Origin: Chloroflexota bacterium
GTDB taxonomy: Bacteria; Chloroflexota; UBA6077; JACCZL01
NCBI GenBank assembly: GCA_020845495.1
Contig: JADLFM010000010.1
Location: 33,409 to 97,408 of the forward strand
DNA: 64,000 nt
Direction of reading: 5' to 3'
Shown here piece after piece: positions 28,027-35,195 of this stretch (positions within the stretch are counted from its first letter, which is position 1; each line of letters opens with the position of its first letter). The notes under the pieces are model-generated. The model had not been told where the DNA came from. It worked only from the letters and a program-made list of their open reading frames with translations, and ran no database searches. The translations under genes and the position numbers were made by a program.

Positions 28027-28396
28027 GGACCACCCGGTCAGCCTCGGCGGCACGCCGGACGATGTGCTCGCCACGTCGAAAGCGCCCGACTGCTGTCAGC
28101 CCCGGCACGTCGACGTCGTGCGTCACCTGCCAGCCTGCCGGGCGCACCCGCCGCAAACCCTGCTCGATGATCGGGAGCCAGGCGCCGGGCATCTGGAACC
28201 AGCGCAGCCGTGGCAAGCGCACTTCGAGGTCAGAGTACTCCCACGAGTCGCCACGGGCCGGCGCCGCCCGCTGCTGAAAGCTCGTACCACATTGCCAGCA
28301 TCTTCGCGCTGCGTCGCGATTCCGCCCCCCACATGCCAGGCAGACCACGTCGTCCCCCAGAGCTGTTTCGTCGATCTGGGAGGCATGATAGCGCAA
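28004..28396 (-). CDS. Zinc-ribbon protein of unknown function
   Basis: The 130-residue protein has an N-terminal C-x2-C/C-x2-C zinc ribbon (VCLACGGRNRDAARRCWQCG, about 19-38), then a basic beta-rich C-terminal domain (VRLPRLRWFQMPGAWLP, DRVVLTLRRRL). It could bind nucleic acid or a partner protein. It overlaps the convergent phosphatase gene by 23 bp, so the transcripts may interfere with each other. No named family is recognised. Confidence 0.65.
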   Translation of the reverse strand: MRYHASQIDETALGDDVVCLACGGRNRDAARRCWQCGTSFQQRAAPARGDSWEYSDLEVRLPRLRWFQMPGAWLPIIEQGLRRVRPAGWQVTHDVDVPGLTAVGRFRRGEHIVRRAAEADRVVLTLRRRL

Positions 28397-28523
28397 CGCT
28401 CCCGGTCAGCAACGCGACGGACAGACGGTCGCGCCGCCGATCGCTCCGGTCCACCACTCACCGCGTGTCACTCATCACTCACCACGGCACCGGGCGTGTA
28501 TCCTGGTATCGAGGAACCTGGCT

Positions 28524-29810
28524 ATGGATATCGCACCGCCCGTCACTCCCTGGGAGCATCTCCCAACACTCGCACGGCTCGGACTGGCCCTCGCGGTCGG
28601 GCTATTCGTTGGCCTGGAGCGCGAGCGCCGGGGCAAGGAAGCGGGGTTGCGAACCTTCGGCTTCGCCGCGCTGCTGGGCGGTCTCGGCGGCCTGCTTGGG
28701 GAGAACTATGGGCCGCTGAGCATTGCTCTGCTCGGGGTGCTAGTTGCCTTCCTGAACTGGCAAGCGCTTCGCTTCGACGGCGGCGCAGAGTTGACCACCT
28801 CGGCCGCGCTGCTGGTGACCGGCTTCAACGGCCTGCTGGCCGGCCAGGGCCATACGTTCACGCCAGTCGCCGTCGCCGTGATGTCAGCGGCGCTGCTGGC
28901 CTGGAAGGAGCGGCTGGCCGGGTTCAGTCTCGGGCTGACGGAGGTCGAACTGCGTTCGGCGATCCTGCTCGGCATCCTCGCCTTCGTCATCTACCCGATC
29001 CTGCCCGAGGCGCCGATCGATCCCTGGGGGTTGATCGAGCCACGCGCAGCCTGGGTGACCGTCATCCTGATCGCGGCGCTCGGCTTCGTGAACTACATCC
29101 TGCTGAAGATGTATGGCGCGCGCGGTGTCGAGCTTGCCGGCTTCCTGGGTGGACTGGTCAACAGCACCGTGACCGTCACGGAGATGGCGACTCGCGTGCG
29201 CGAGACTGGCGGCCGGCTGGTCGACGCGGCCTATCGCGGTGTCGTGCTGTCGACGATGGCCTCCACCGTCCGCAATGCGTTGCTGCTGGGCGTGCTGGCC
29301 AGCAGCGCGCTCGTCGCGTCGCTCCTACCGCTGGCGCTCATGGTCGGCGCGAGCCTCGCCCTCGCACTGCTGAGCCCACGTCACAAAGTCGTCGATTCCC
29401 ACTCACCGGCCTTGAACTTGTCCTCACCATTTTCGTTGCAATCGGCGCTGAAGTTCGGGGTCATCTTTCTGGTGCTCGAAGTCGCCGGGATCCTGGCGCA
29501 GCGGATGCTTGGCCAGACCGGCTTTTACGCTGTCAGTGCGGTCGGCGGCCTGGTATCGAGCGCGTCAGCCGTCGCCTCGGCCGCGTCGCTTGTGACGCAT
29601 GGGCTCGCGACGCCGGCGGTGGCTGGCACCGGCGCCGTGCTGGCGTCGCTCTCCAGCGCGGTCATCAATCTGTTGCTCGTCGCGCGAGTATCGGGCGATC
29701 GTGCCCTCACCGTTCGGGTAACCGTCAGCATTGCCATCGTGATCGCGCTCGGGTGCCTGGGCATCGCCGGCGAGAACCTGCTACCGGTGTTCGCGCTGCC
29801 AGTCCACTGA
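28524..29810 (+). CDS. MgtC/SapB-type membrane protein with DUF4010
   Basis: The 428-residue integral membrane protein starts with the MgtC-like segment (LGLALAVGLFVGLERERRG, then GLRTFGFAALLG) and continues with the DUF4010 helices (about 180-425), including FLGGLVNSTVTVTEMA and GGLVSSASAVASAASL. About 11-12 helices are predicted. The family is linked to Mg2+ limitation and membrane-ion physiology, but its transport function is unproven. GAGG lies 9 nt before the ATG. It stands alone between a divergent zinc-ribbon gene and a universal stress gene. Confidence 0.9.
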   Translation: MDIAPPVTPWEHLPTLARLGLALAVGLFVGLERERRGKEAGLRTFGFAALLGGLGGLLGENYGPLSIALLGVLVAFLNWQALRFDGGAELTTSAALLVTGFNGLLAGQGHTFTPVAVAVMSAALLAWKERLAGFSLGLTEVELRSAILLGILAFVIYPILPEAPIDPWGLIEPRAAWVTVILIAALGFVNYILLKMYGARGVELAGFLGGLVNSTVTVTEMATRVRETGGRLVDAAYRGVVLSTMASTVRNALLLGVLASSALVASLLPLALMVGASLALALLSPRHKVVDSHSPALNLSSPFSLQSALKFGVIFLVLEVAGILAQRMLGQTGFYAVSAVGGLVSSASAVASAASLVTHGLATPAVAGTGAVLASLSSAVINLLLVARVSGDRALTVRVTVSIAIVIALGCLGIAGENLLPVFALPVH

Positions 29811-30160
29811 CGCCAGCGTCGTCCCGGCTGGCGTTCACACGCCCGACGCGCTGGGAGCGGCCCCCTGAGACCCACCGGCGCCCGATACCCTCCGGCGCAC
29901 GGCGCGTAGCGACACGGGTGCACGGCGCACGCTTCCTGTACGTCGTGTGGCATGTACGGAGCGTGACCCGTATCCGACTCGTCGGCCACGATACCCTGAC
30001 GTAGCTCCCGCCGATTTCGAGTCAGACGTCACGTGCGGCGGCGCCAGGTACGCCCCCATCCTTTGGAACGGCGCCTCGCCAGCATAGGTGTGCCGTCCCG
30101 CCGGCGGTGTCCCAGGTCTCGAGCGACGCGCTGCGCCGGTCGGAGTCTGGAGGTCGCGCG
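29811..30160. other. Intergenic region upstream of the universal stress gene
   Basis: I see no gene, RNA or strong repeat in these 350 bp. The region presumably holds the promoter of the stress protein gene. Confidence 0.35.
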
Positions 30161-31069
30161 ATGTTCACGACGATTCTCGTTCCTCTCGACGGCTCGCCGC
30201 TCGCCGAGCACGCGCTGCCGTTTGCCGAACGACTCGCCCGCTCCCACGGCGCCCGCCTGGTGCTGCTGCACGTGCAGGCGTCGTCGCCGGTCCGAGAACC
30301 GTGCCCCGCCCTGACCGAGATTGCCGCCCGTCCGCTCCTGGCCGGCCTGGACGTCGAGACCAGGACCACCGCTGTACCGCGCGCCGATGAGCTCGGACAG
30401 GCCATCCTCCACGATGCGGTGGCGTGCGGCGCCGATCTGGTGGTGCTCTCCACCCATGGGCGCGGTGGGCTCGGGCGGCTCCTGTACGGGAGCGTCGCCG
30501 ACCAGATCATGCGTCAGACGACGCTGCCCCTATTGATGGTGCCGCCCGGCGCTGCTGCCTGGCAGGCCGACCGGCCTCTGCGCGCTCTCGTTCCGCTCGA
30601 TGGCTCAGCACTGGCCGAGGCAGTCCTCGTCCCCCTGGCCGCCCTGCTGTCTCCCCTCCCAGTCGAGGTCACGCTGCTCCAGGTCGTGACCGCCATCGAT
30701 TATGTCGCGCCACACGGTGACGATTGCGCGCTCTGCCGCGCAGCGCGTGAAGCGGGCGGTGAGCCGGATATCGCACCAGTGCGGGCTCGCCAGTACCTCG
30801 ACGAGGTGACGCGACGCATCGACGCGCCCTGGGCACCTACCTGCTGTTCGCTCGTCTCGAGCGGGCCAGCGGCTCCGACGATTGCGAGGATCGCCGCTGA
30901 ACGGTCGGCCGACCTGATCGCGCTAGCGACACGCGGGCGAGGCGGGCTCAGCCGGGCCGTTCTAGGCAGCACCGCTCTGGATACACTCCGACGGGCCGGC
31001 GCGCCCCTGTTCCTGGTGCGGCCTGAGGCCACGCAGGACGCGTCGTCCCTCGGCGTCGCTCGCGCCTGA
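30161..31069 (+). CDS. Universal stress protein, two tandem Usp domains
   Basis: The 302-residue protein is a fusion of two UspA domains (about 1-140 and 148-295). Each begins with a typical strand (TTILVPLDGSPLAEHAL; RALVPLDGSALAEAVL) and has the ATP-binding G-2x-G-9x-G-S motif (GRGGLGRLLYGSVA; GRGGLSRAVLGSTA), so both halves look ATP-binding. Such proteins bind ATP and modulate stress or dormancy functions in the cytosol. GGAGG lies 7 nt before ATG 30161. Confidence 0.93.
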   Translation: MFTTILVPLDGSPLAEHALPFAERLARSHGARLVLLHVQASSPVREPCPALTEIAARPLLAGLDVETRTTAVPRADELGQAILHDAVACGADLVVLSTHGRGGLGRLLYGSVADQIMRQTTLPLLMVPPGAAAWQADRPLRALVPLDGSALAEAVLVPLAALLSPLPVEVTLLQVVTAIDYVAPHGDDCALCRAAREAGGEPDIAPVRARQYLDEVTRRIDAPWAPTCCSLVSSGPAAPTIARIAAERSADLIALATRGRGGLSRAVLGSTALDTLRRAGAPLFLVRPEATQDASSLGVARA

Positions 31070-31185
31070 GAGGACACCCCTTGCCCAGCACGAAGCGGCT
31101 CCGTTCACCAGGCCCGTGCCGAGGGGCGATCGACTCAGCGGTCACCCGCACGGCTCCTGGCGTTACGCCGCTCGGCCGTCGAGCA

Positions 31186-31211
31186 CGTCCGGGGCGGGCC
31201 CGCCCCGGACG
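31186..31211. terminator. Perfect 26-bp GC palindrome, possible bidirectional terminator
   Basis: CGTCCGGGGCGGG is followed directly by its exact reverse complement, giving a perfect 26-bp palindrome between two convergent genes. No U-run follows on either strand, so it may be a Rho-independent-like structure of a GC-rich genome or a protein site. Confidence 0.5.
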
Positions 31212-31272
31212 GTTCACGTACACCTGAGTCTGGCAAGGGCGGTCGCGGGTATCCCCCCGCCCCCTCTCAGCC

Positions 31273-32136
31273 TCACCGAACTGGCGCTACCTCGGTCCGT
31301 CCAAGCAAGTCCCGCCAGATGGTCGCGCCGAGCGTCGAGGTGGCGAGATCGAGCTCTGGGCAGGTGGCGAGAAATGTTGGCGCGAGCCACGGCCGTGTCG
31401 CGTCGAATTCTCCCGGAGTCGACAGGCGCCCAGCCGGGAGGTAGCAGCCACCGGCTTGCAGCACCAACAGCATGCCGGCTGCCAGATCCCAGGCGTTCGT
31501 CTCGATGGAGAAGGTCGCTTCAGCCCGTCCGCAGGCGACATACGCAAGGTGGAGGGCTGTCGAGCCCATTCGTCGGACAGCCCGGAAGCTGTTCACCATC
31601 GTCGCGAAGCGCTCGAAGTCGCCGGGGCTGACCCGCCCGCCCGACTTCGGAAAATCGGTCAGCAGCGTCGCGCCGGAATCCGTCGCGCTGCCCCGGGAAC
31701 GAATCGGCTCGCCGTTCAGCGTCGCTCCAGCCGTCGAGGCGGCGAACATCTCACACCGAGTTGGGTCGTACACCACACCAGCTAGCAGACGGTCGCCAAG
31801 CGCGGCGGCAATCGAGACGCTGAAGAAGGGGATGCCGGCCGCGAAGTTCGCCGTGCCGTCGATTGGGTCCACGAACCAGTGGACGGCGCCGTCACCATGG
31901 CGTCCGCCCTCCTCTCCGATCAGCGTCGAGTCGGGGTGATGGCGGAAAATCTGCTCGGAGATCATCCGCTCGGCGCGGCGGTCGCACTCGGTCACCGGGT
32001 CGAAGAAGCCGAGCTTCTGGTCGACGGCCACGCTGCCGGCCAGACTGGCGACGGCATCGCCGGCCTCGCGGGCAGCGCGTGCCGCGATCTCGAGCAGGTG
32101 AGCCGAGAGGGCATCGATATCGGGGGTCGCAAGCAT
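31273..32136 (-). CDS. Inositol monophosphatase family phosphatase
   Basis: The 287-residue protein shows the family metal-site motifs: GEEGG (first Glu), DPIDGTANF (D-P-I/L-D-G-T) and NAWDLAAG (W-D-x-A-A-G), all intact. Such Mg2+-dependent, Li+-sensitive enzymes hydrolyse inositol-1-phosphate, histidinol phosphate, fructose-1,6-bisphosphate or PAP, and the exact substrate cannot be told. ATG 32136 follows GGAG at 5-6 nt. The frame remains open far upstream but the family begins at this ATG. Confidence 0.92.
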   Translation of the reverse strand: MLATPDIDALSAHLLEIAARAAREAGDAVASLAGSVAVDQKLGFFDPVTECDRRAERMISEQIFRHHPDSTLIGEEGGRHGDGAVHWFVDPIDGTANFAAGIPFFSVSIAAALGDRLLAGVVYDPTRCEMFAASTAGATLNGEPIRSRGSATDSGATLLTDFPKSGGRVSPGDFERFATMVNSFRAVRRMGSTALHLAYVACGRAEATFSIETNAWDLAAGMLLVLQAGGCYLPAGRLSTPGEFDATRPWLAPTFLATCPELDLATSTLGATIWRDLLGRTEVAPVR

Positions 32137-32449
32137 AGGTGCTCCAGCATCGGTCAAGGCCCCAGACGGCCATTGGCGAGGACGTCCCGCTCGAGCGGGC
32201 GCGCCGGCCGGCTGCGCGGCGACGGTGATGATAGCGGCGAGGCTCCGCCTCTGTCGCGCCTGCCCGATACCAGATTCTCGCGTCATGGCAAGTAGATCCG
32301 AGACCCCTTGGCGTGCGTAGATCACATCGACCGTGACAGGTTGGCAGTTGGAGCGCGGGTTTCCGCCCGTGTCGGCCCCAGACTGAGCGCTCCCTGCCAC
32401 CGACGATCGCATCGGGCCGCTCATGGCTTGATGAGGGGTTGAGGAAGAG
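32137..32449. other. Divergent promoter region
   Basis: This 313-bp gap lies between the phosphatase and the TAT-exported protein. Frames extending into it from either side have no family similarity. No clear -35/-10 pair was recognised. Confidence 0.35.
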
Positions 32450-32977
32450 ATGACCGATTCGATCTCTCGGCGCGCCTTCGGCCGTGTGGCCGCCGGTCTG
32501 GCGGCAGGCGCGATGCTCGCACACGGTGCCGCTCCGGCAAGCACGGCGCATGCGCAGACTTCGATTAGCACGACGCGGGACACGATCACGCTCGATGCGG
32601 CCCAGGTGCTCATCGCCGCAGCCATCGCGAAGGCGCAGGAGCTTGGTGTGCCGATGGCCATCGCCATCGTCGACGAGAGCGGCGTGCTCAAAGCGTTTGC
32701 CCGGATGGAGGGCACTAGCCTGGCGAGCGTCGATCTGGTGCAGGCCAAAGCGTTCACATCGGCCGCCTTTCGGGCTCCGACCCACGTTCTTGCTGAACGT
32801 AACCAGAACGATCCGACCCGCCTGGCCTCGCTGCCCAACTTTCCACGCGTGACCCTGCTCGGGGGCGGCTATCCCATTCAGTCCGGCACGTCGATTGTGG
32901 GCGGGATTGGCGTGGGGGGTGGCAGCGCCCAGCAGGATATGGCAGTTGCGGAGGCGGCGCTTGCGGCCCTGGGCTGA
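32450..32977 (+). CDS. TAT-exported HbpS/GlcG-family (DUF336) protein
   Basis: The 175-residue product has a twin-arginine signal (SRRAFGRVAAGLAAGAML, cleavage near AHAQ). A complete GlcG/HbpS domain follows (LDAAQVLIAAAIAKAQELG, IAIVDESGVLKAFARMEG, VDLVQAKAFTSAAF, GGYPIQSGTSIVGGIGVGGG). Relatives bind haem or cobalamin-like tetrapyrroles or small organic ligands outside the membrane. GAGGAAGAG precedes the ATG. No partner kinase of the SenS/R type is adjacent. The TAT signal suggests it folds with a cofactor before export. Confidence 0.9.
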   Translation: MTDSISRRAFGRVAAGLAAGAMLAHGAAPASTAHAQTSISTTRDTITLDAAQVLIAAAIAKAQELGVPMAIAIVDESGVLKAFARMEGTSLASVDLVQAKAFTSAAFRAPTHVLAERNQNDPTRLASLPNFPRVTLLGGGYPIQSGTSIVGGIGVGGGSAQQDMAVAEAALAALG

Positions 32978-33107
32978 CGTCCAACGGCCCTGAAGTGTCA
33001 GCATGCGAACACCCCACCGGCCACATGGCGACTGCTAGAGTTCAAGTGAGGGCAGCAGCTCGCAGTTGCCGTCGACGTCGGGGTGCACCCGACGAGGGAG
33101 GGTCACC

Positions 33108-33410
33108 ATGCTGGGCGGGCGAACGAGCGAGGAGTGGGTCGCGCACTATGCGTCGAGTCACACGCATCCGATCAATCGGCTCTGTCACACGTTCGGGATT
33201 CCCATGATCGCCGCCTCGGTGCCGCTGCTGCTCCTGGCGCCCTTCGTCGGCAGTTTGCGTATTCCCGCGCTCGGCCTGTTTACCGTTGGCTGGGGTTTCC
33301 AGTTCGTGGGCCACGCCTTCGAACGTAAGCCGCCCGAGTTCCTGCGAGACCCACGTTTTCTGTTTGTGGGCCTACGCTGGTGGGCTGCCAAGGTGCGCGG
33401 CAAAGCGTAG
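33108..33410 (+). CDS. DUF962/Mpo1-like small membrane protein
   Basis: The 100-residue protein matches the DUF962 family: EEWVAHYASSHTHPINRLCH with conserved His residues, two hydrophobic helices (about 38-75), then GHAFERKPPEFLRDPRF. The yeast relative Mpo1 is an Fe2+-dependent alpha-dioxygenase of fatty acids, and the histidines seen here agree with metal binding. ATG 33108 has GAGGGAGG 6 nt upstream. It converges on the sensor kinase gene with only 7 bp between stops. Confidence 0.88.
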   Translation: MLGGRTSEEWVAHYASSHTHPINRLCHTFGIPMIAASVPLLLLAPFVGSLRIPALGLFTVGWGFQFVGHAFERKPPEFLRDPRFLFVGLRWWAAKVRGKA

Positions 33411-33417
33411 CAGGCGG

Positions 33418-34488
33418 CTACCCCTGAAAGTGCGCAGGCGTAGCGGCGGCTACCGTTATGCCGTTCGCAAGCGGCAGGACGATCGAGAAGGCGCTCCCCT
33501 TGCCGGGCGCGCTCTCCAGCAGGATCCGTCCGCCGTGCGCCTCGACGATCCCGCGCGAGATGTACAGGCCCAGGCCGGTGCCGGCGACGGCCGCTGTGCG
33601 GTCTAGCCGTGCGAACGGCTGGAAGAGCTCCTTCTGGCTCTCGGGCGGGATGCCCGGCCCCTGGTCGGCGATCCGGACGATCGCCGACCCTCCGCGCTTG
33701 TCCACCGTGATCTCGACCGGACTTCCAATCGGCGAATACTTCAGCGCGTTCGACAGCAAGTTGCCGATTGCCTGCCCGAGCCGCTGGCGGTCAGCCGTCG
33801 CGGATAGTGTGTCCGGGCCATGCAGTTCGAGCGCGCGCTCACCAGCCAGCGCCTGAAGCCGCTCCTCTGCCTCTCGGACGACCACCATCACGTCGACCGG
33901 CTGGGGATGGATCTCGAAGTGTCCGGCGCCGATGCGGGCTGCATCCCGCAGATCTTCGATGAGCCGACTCATGGTCCGCGCCTCACGCTCGGCCATCGCG
34001 ATGAGTTGCTGATCCTGGCCGGGCTCGCTCCGACGCAGGAGCACTTGCGTCGAGCCAAGAATGCTGGTAAGCGGCGTCGCCAGTTCGTGGACCACCATCC
34101 CCATGAACGTCTGCAACTGTTCACGGGCGACTTCGGCCTCGTGCGCGCGTCGAATCGTCTCCTGCCGCTGCACTGCCAGCACGACGGCCAGGACGACGAC
34201 GAGCGCCAGGCTGAGCACCTGGACCGGCCAGACGGCTACCGCACCACCTTGAAGTGACGTCGAGATCAAGTGAAGCAGGATGACGATGACGCCCACCACG
34301 GCCACGCGGTGCGGCGACCAGACCGGTGCCGCCAGCAGGACCGGGATCGCGTAGAGCGACGCGGCGACTGGATCGCCATGAAACGAGACGAAGTCGATCA
34401 GCGGGGCGGCCACGACCGCCAGCGCCACAAGTACCCAGAAGACCGGGCCTGATGTCAACGCCCGGTACGTGGACGATCCGCTCGCCAT
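33418..34488 (-). CDS. Membrane sensor histidine kinase (second kinase of the operon)
   Basis: The protein of about 356 residues has four or five N-terminal membrane helices (to about residue 110) and no obvious sensor domain. HisKA follows (phospho-His in VVHELATPLTSI), then HATPase_c with N box (NLLSNALKYSPIG), G1 (DQGPGIP) and G2 (GTGLGLYISRGIVEAHGG). ATG 34488 has GTGAGG about 9 nt upstream; GTG 34503 overlaps the regulator's TGA and is also possible. It is the last gene of a kinase-regulator-kinase operon. Confidence 0.9.
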   Translation of the reverse strand: MASGSSTYRALTSGPVFWVLVALAVVAAPLIDFVSFHGDPVAASLYAIPVLLAAPVWSPHRVAVVGVIVILLHLISTSLQGGAVAVWPVQVLSLALVVVLAVVLAVQRQETIRRAHEAEVAREQLQTFMGMVVHELATPLTSILGSTQVLLRRSEPGQDQQLIAMAEREARTMSRLIEDLRDAARIGAGHFEIHPQPVDVMVVVREAEERLQALAGERALELHGPDTLSATADRQRLGQAIGNLLSNALKYSPIGSPVEITVDKRGGSAIVRIADQGPGIPPESQKELFQPFARLDRTAAVAGTGLGLYISRGIVEAHGGRILLESAPGKGSAFSIVLPLANGITVAAATPAHFQG

Positions 34489-34499
34489 CGTGCCCAGCC

Positions 34500-35195
34500 T
34501 CACCCCTCGTCCGCTTTCGGCACCCGGTAGCCGACGCCTGCCTCGGTCAGCAGGTAGCGCGGCTCGGCCGGATCCGGCTCGATCTTCCGTCGGATCCGAC
34601 GCACGTAGGTCCAGACATAGTCTGCCTCATCGCCGTACTCGCTGCCCCAAACTGCCTGGAGTACCTGCCGGTGAGTCAGTACCCGGCCGGCATTGCGGGC
34701 GAGGTACGCCAGCACCTCGTACTCCTTGGGGGTCAGGCTCACCTCACGGCCACCCACCAGGACTCGCCGCGCCCCAAAGTCGACCTCGAGCGCCCCAGCG
34801 CGGTAGGGCGGCAGCGGTCCCTTGGGCGAGGAGGTCGCCCGCCGTAGCGCCGCCCGAACCCGAGCCAGCAACTCCGCGACGCCGAACGGCTTGGTCAGGT
34901 AGTCATCCGCGCCGAGATCCAATGCCTCGACCTTGTCGCCCTCGCGGCCACGCGCCGACAGCATGACGACCGGGATGTCCATGTCTCGTCGGACCGCCTG
35001 GAGCACTTCGAGCCCGTCCGGCCCCGGCATCATGATGTCGAGGATGAGCAGGTCGATCGGGCGTTCCCCGATCAGCTTCAACGCCTCCGCACCGTCCTCG
35101 GCCGTCAGCACGTCGTAGCCGCGTGCCCGAAGGTTGGACGAGATGTACTTCCGCATCGGCGCCTCGTCGTCGACCACCAGGACGACCTGACGCAT
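34500..35195 (-). CDS. OmpR/KdpE-type response regulator
   Basis: The 231-residue regulator has a receiver domain (LVVDDEAP, phospho-Asp in LLILDIMMPGPDG, VVMLSARG, DDYLTKPFG) and a winged-helix output domain (SLTPKEYEVLAYLARNAGRV, YVRRIRRKIEPDP, LLTEAGVGYRV). Its ATG shares one base with the stop of the upstream kinase (TAATG), and its stop is next to the start of the downstream kinase. It therefore sits translationally coupled between two sensor kinases and may integrate both. Confidence 0.94.
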   Translation of the reverse strand: MRQVVLVVDDEAPMRKYISSNLRARGYDVLTAEDGAEALKLIGERPIDLLILDIMMPGPDGLEVLQAVRRDMDIPVVMLSARGREGDKVEALDLGADDYLTKPFGVAELLARVRAALRRATSSPKGPLPPYRAGALEVDFGARRVLVGGREVSLTPKEYEVLAYLARNAGRVLTHRQVLQAVWGSEYGDEADYVWTYVRRIRRKIEPDPAEPRYLLTEAGVGYRVPKADEG

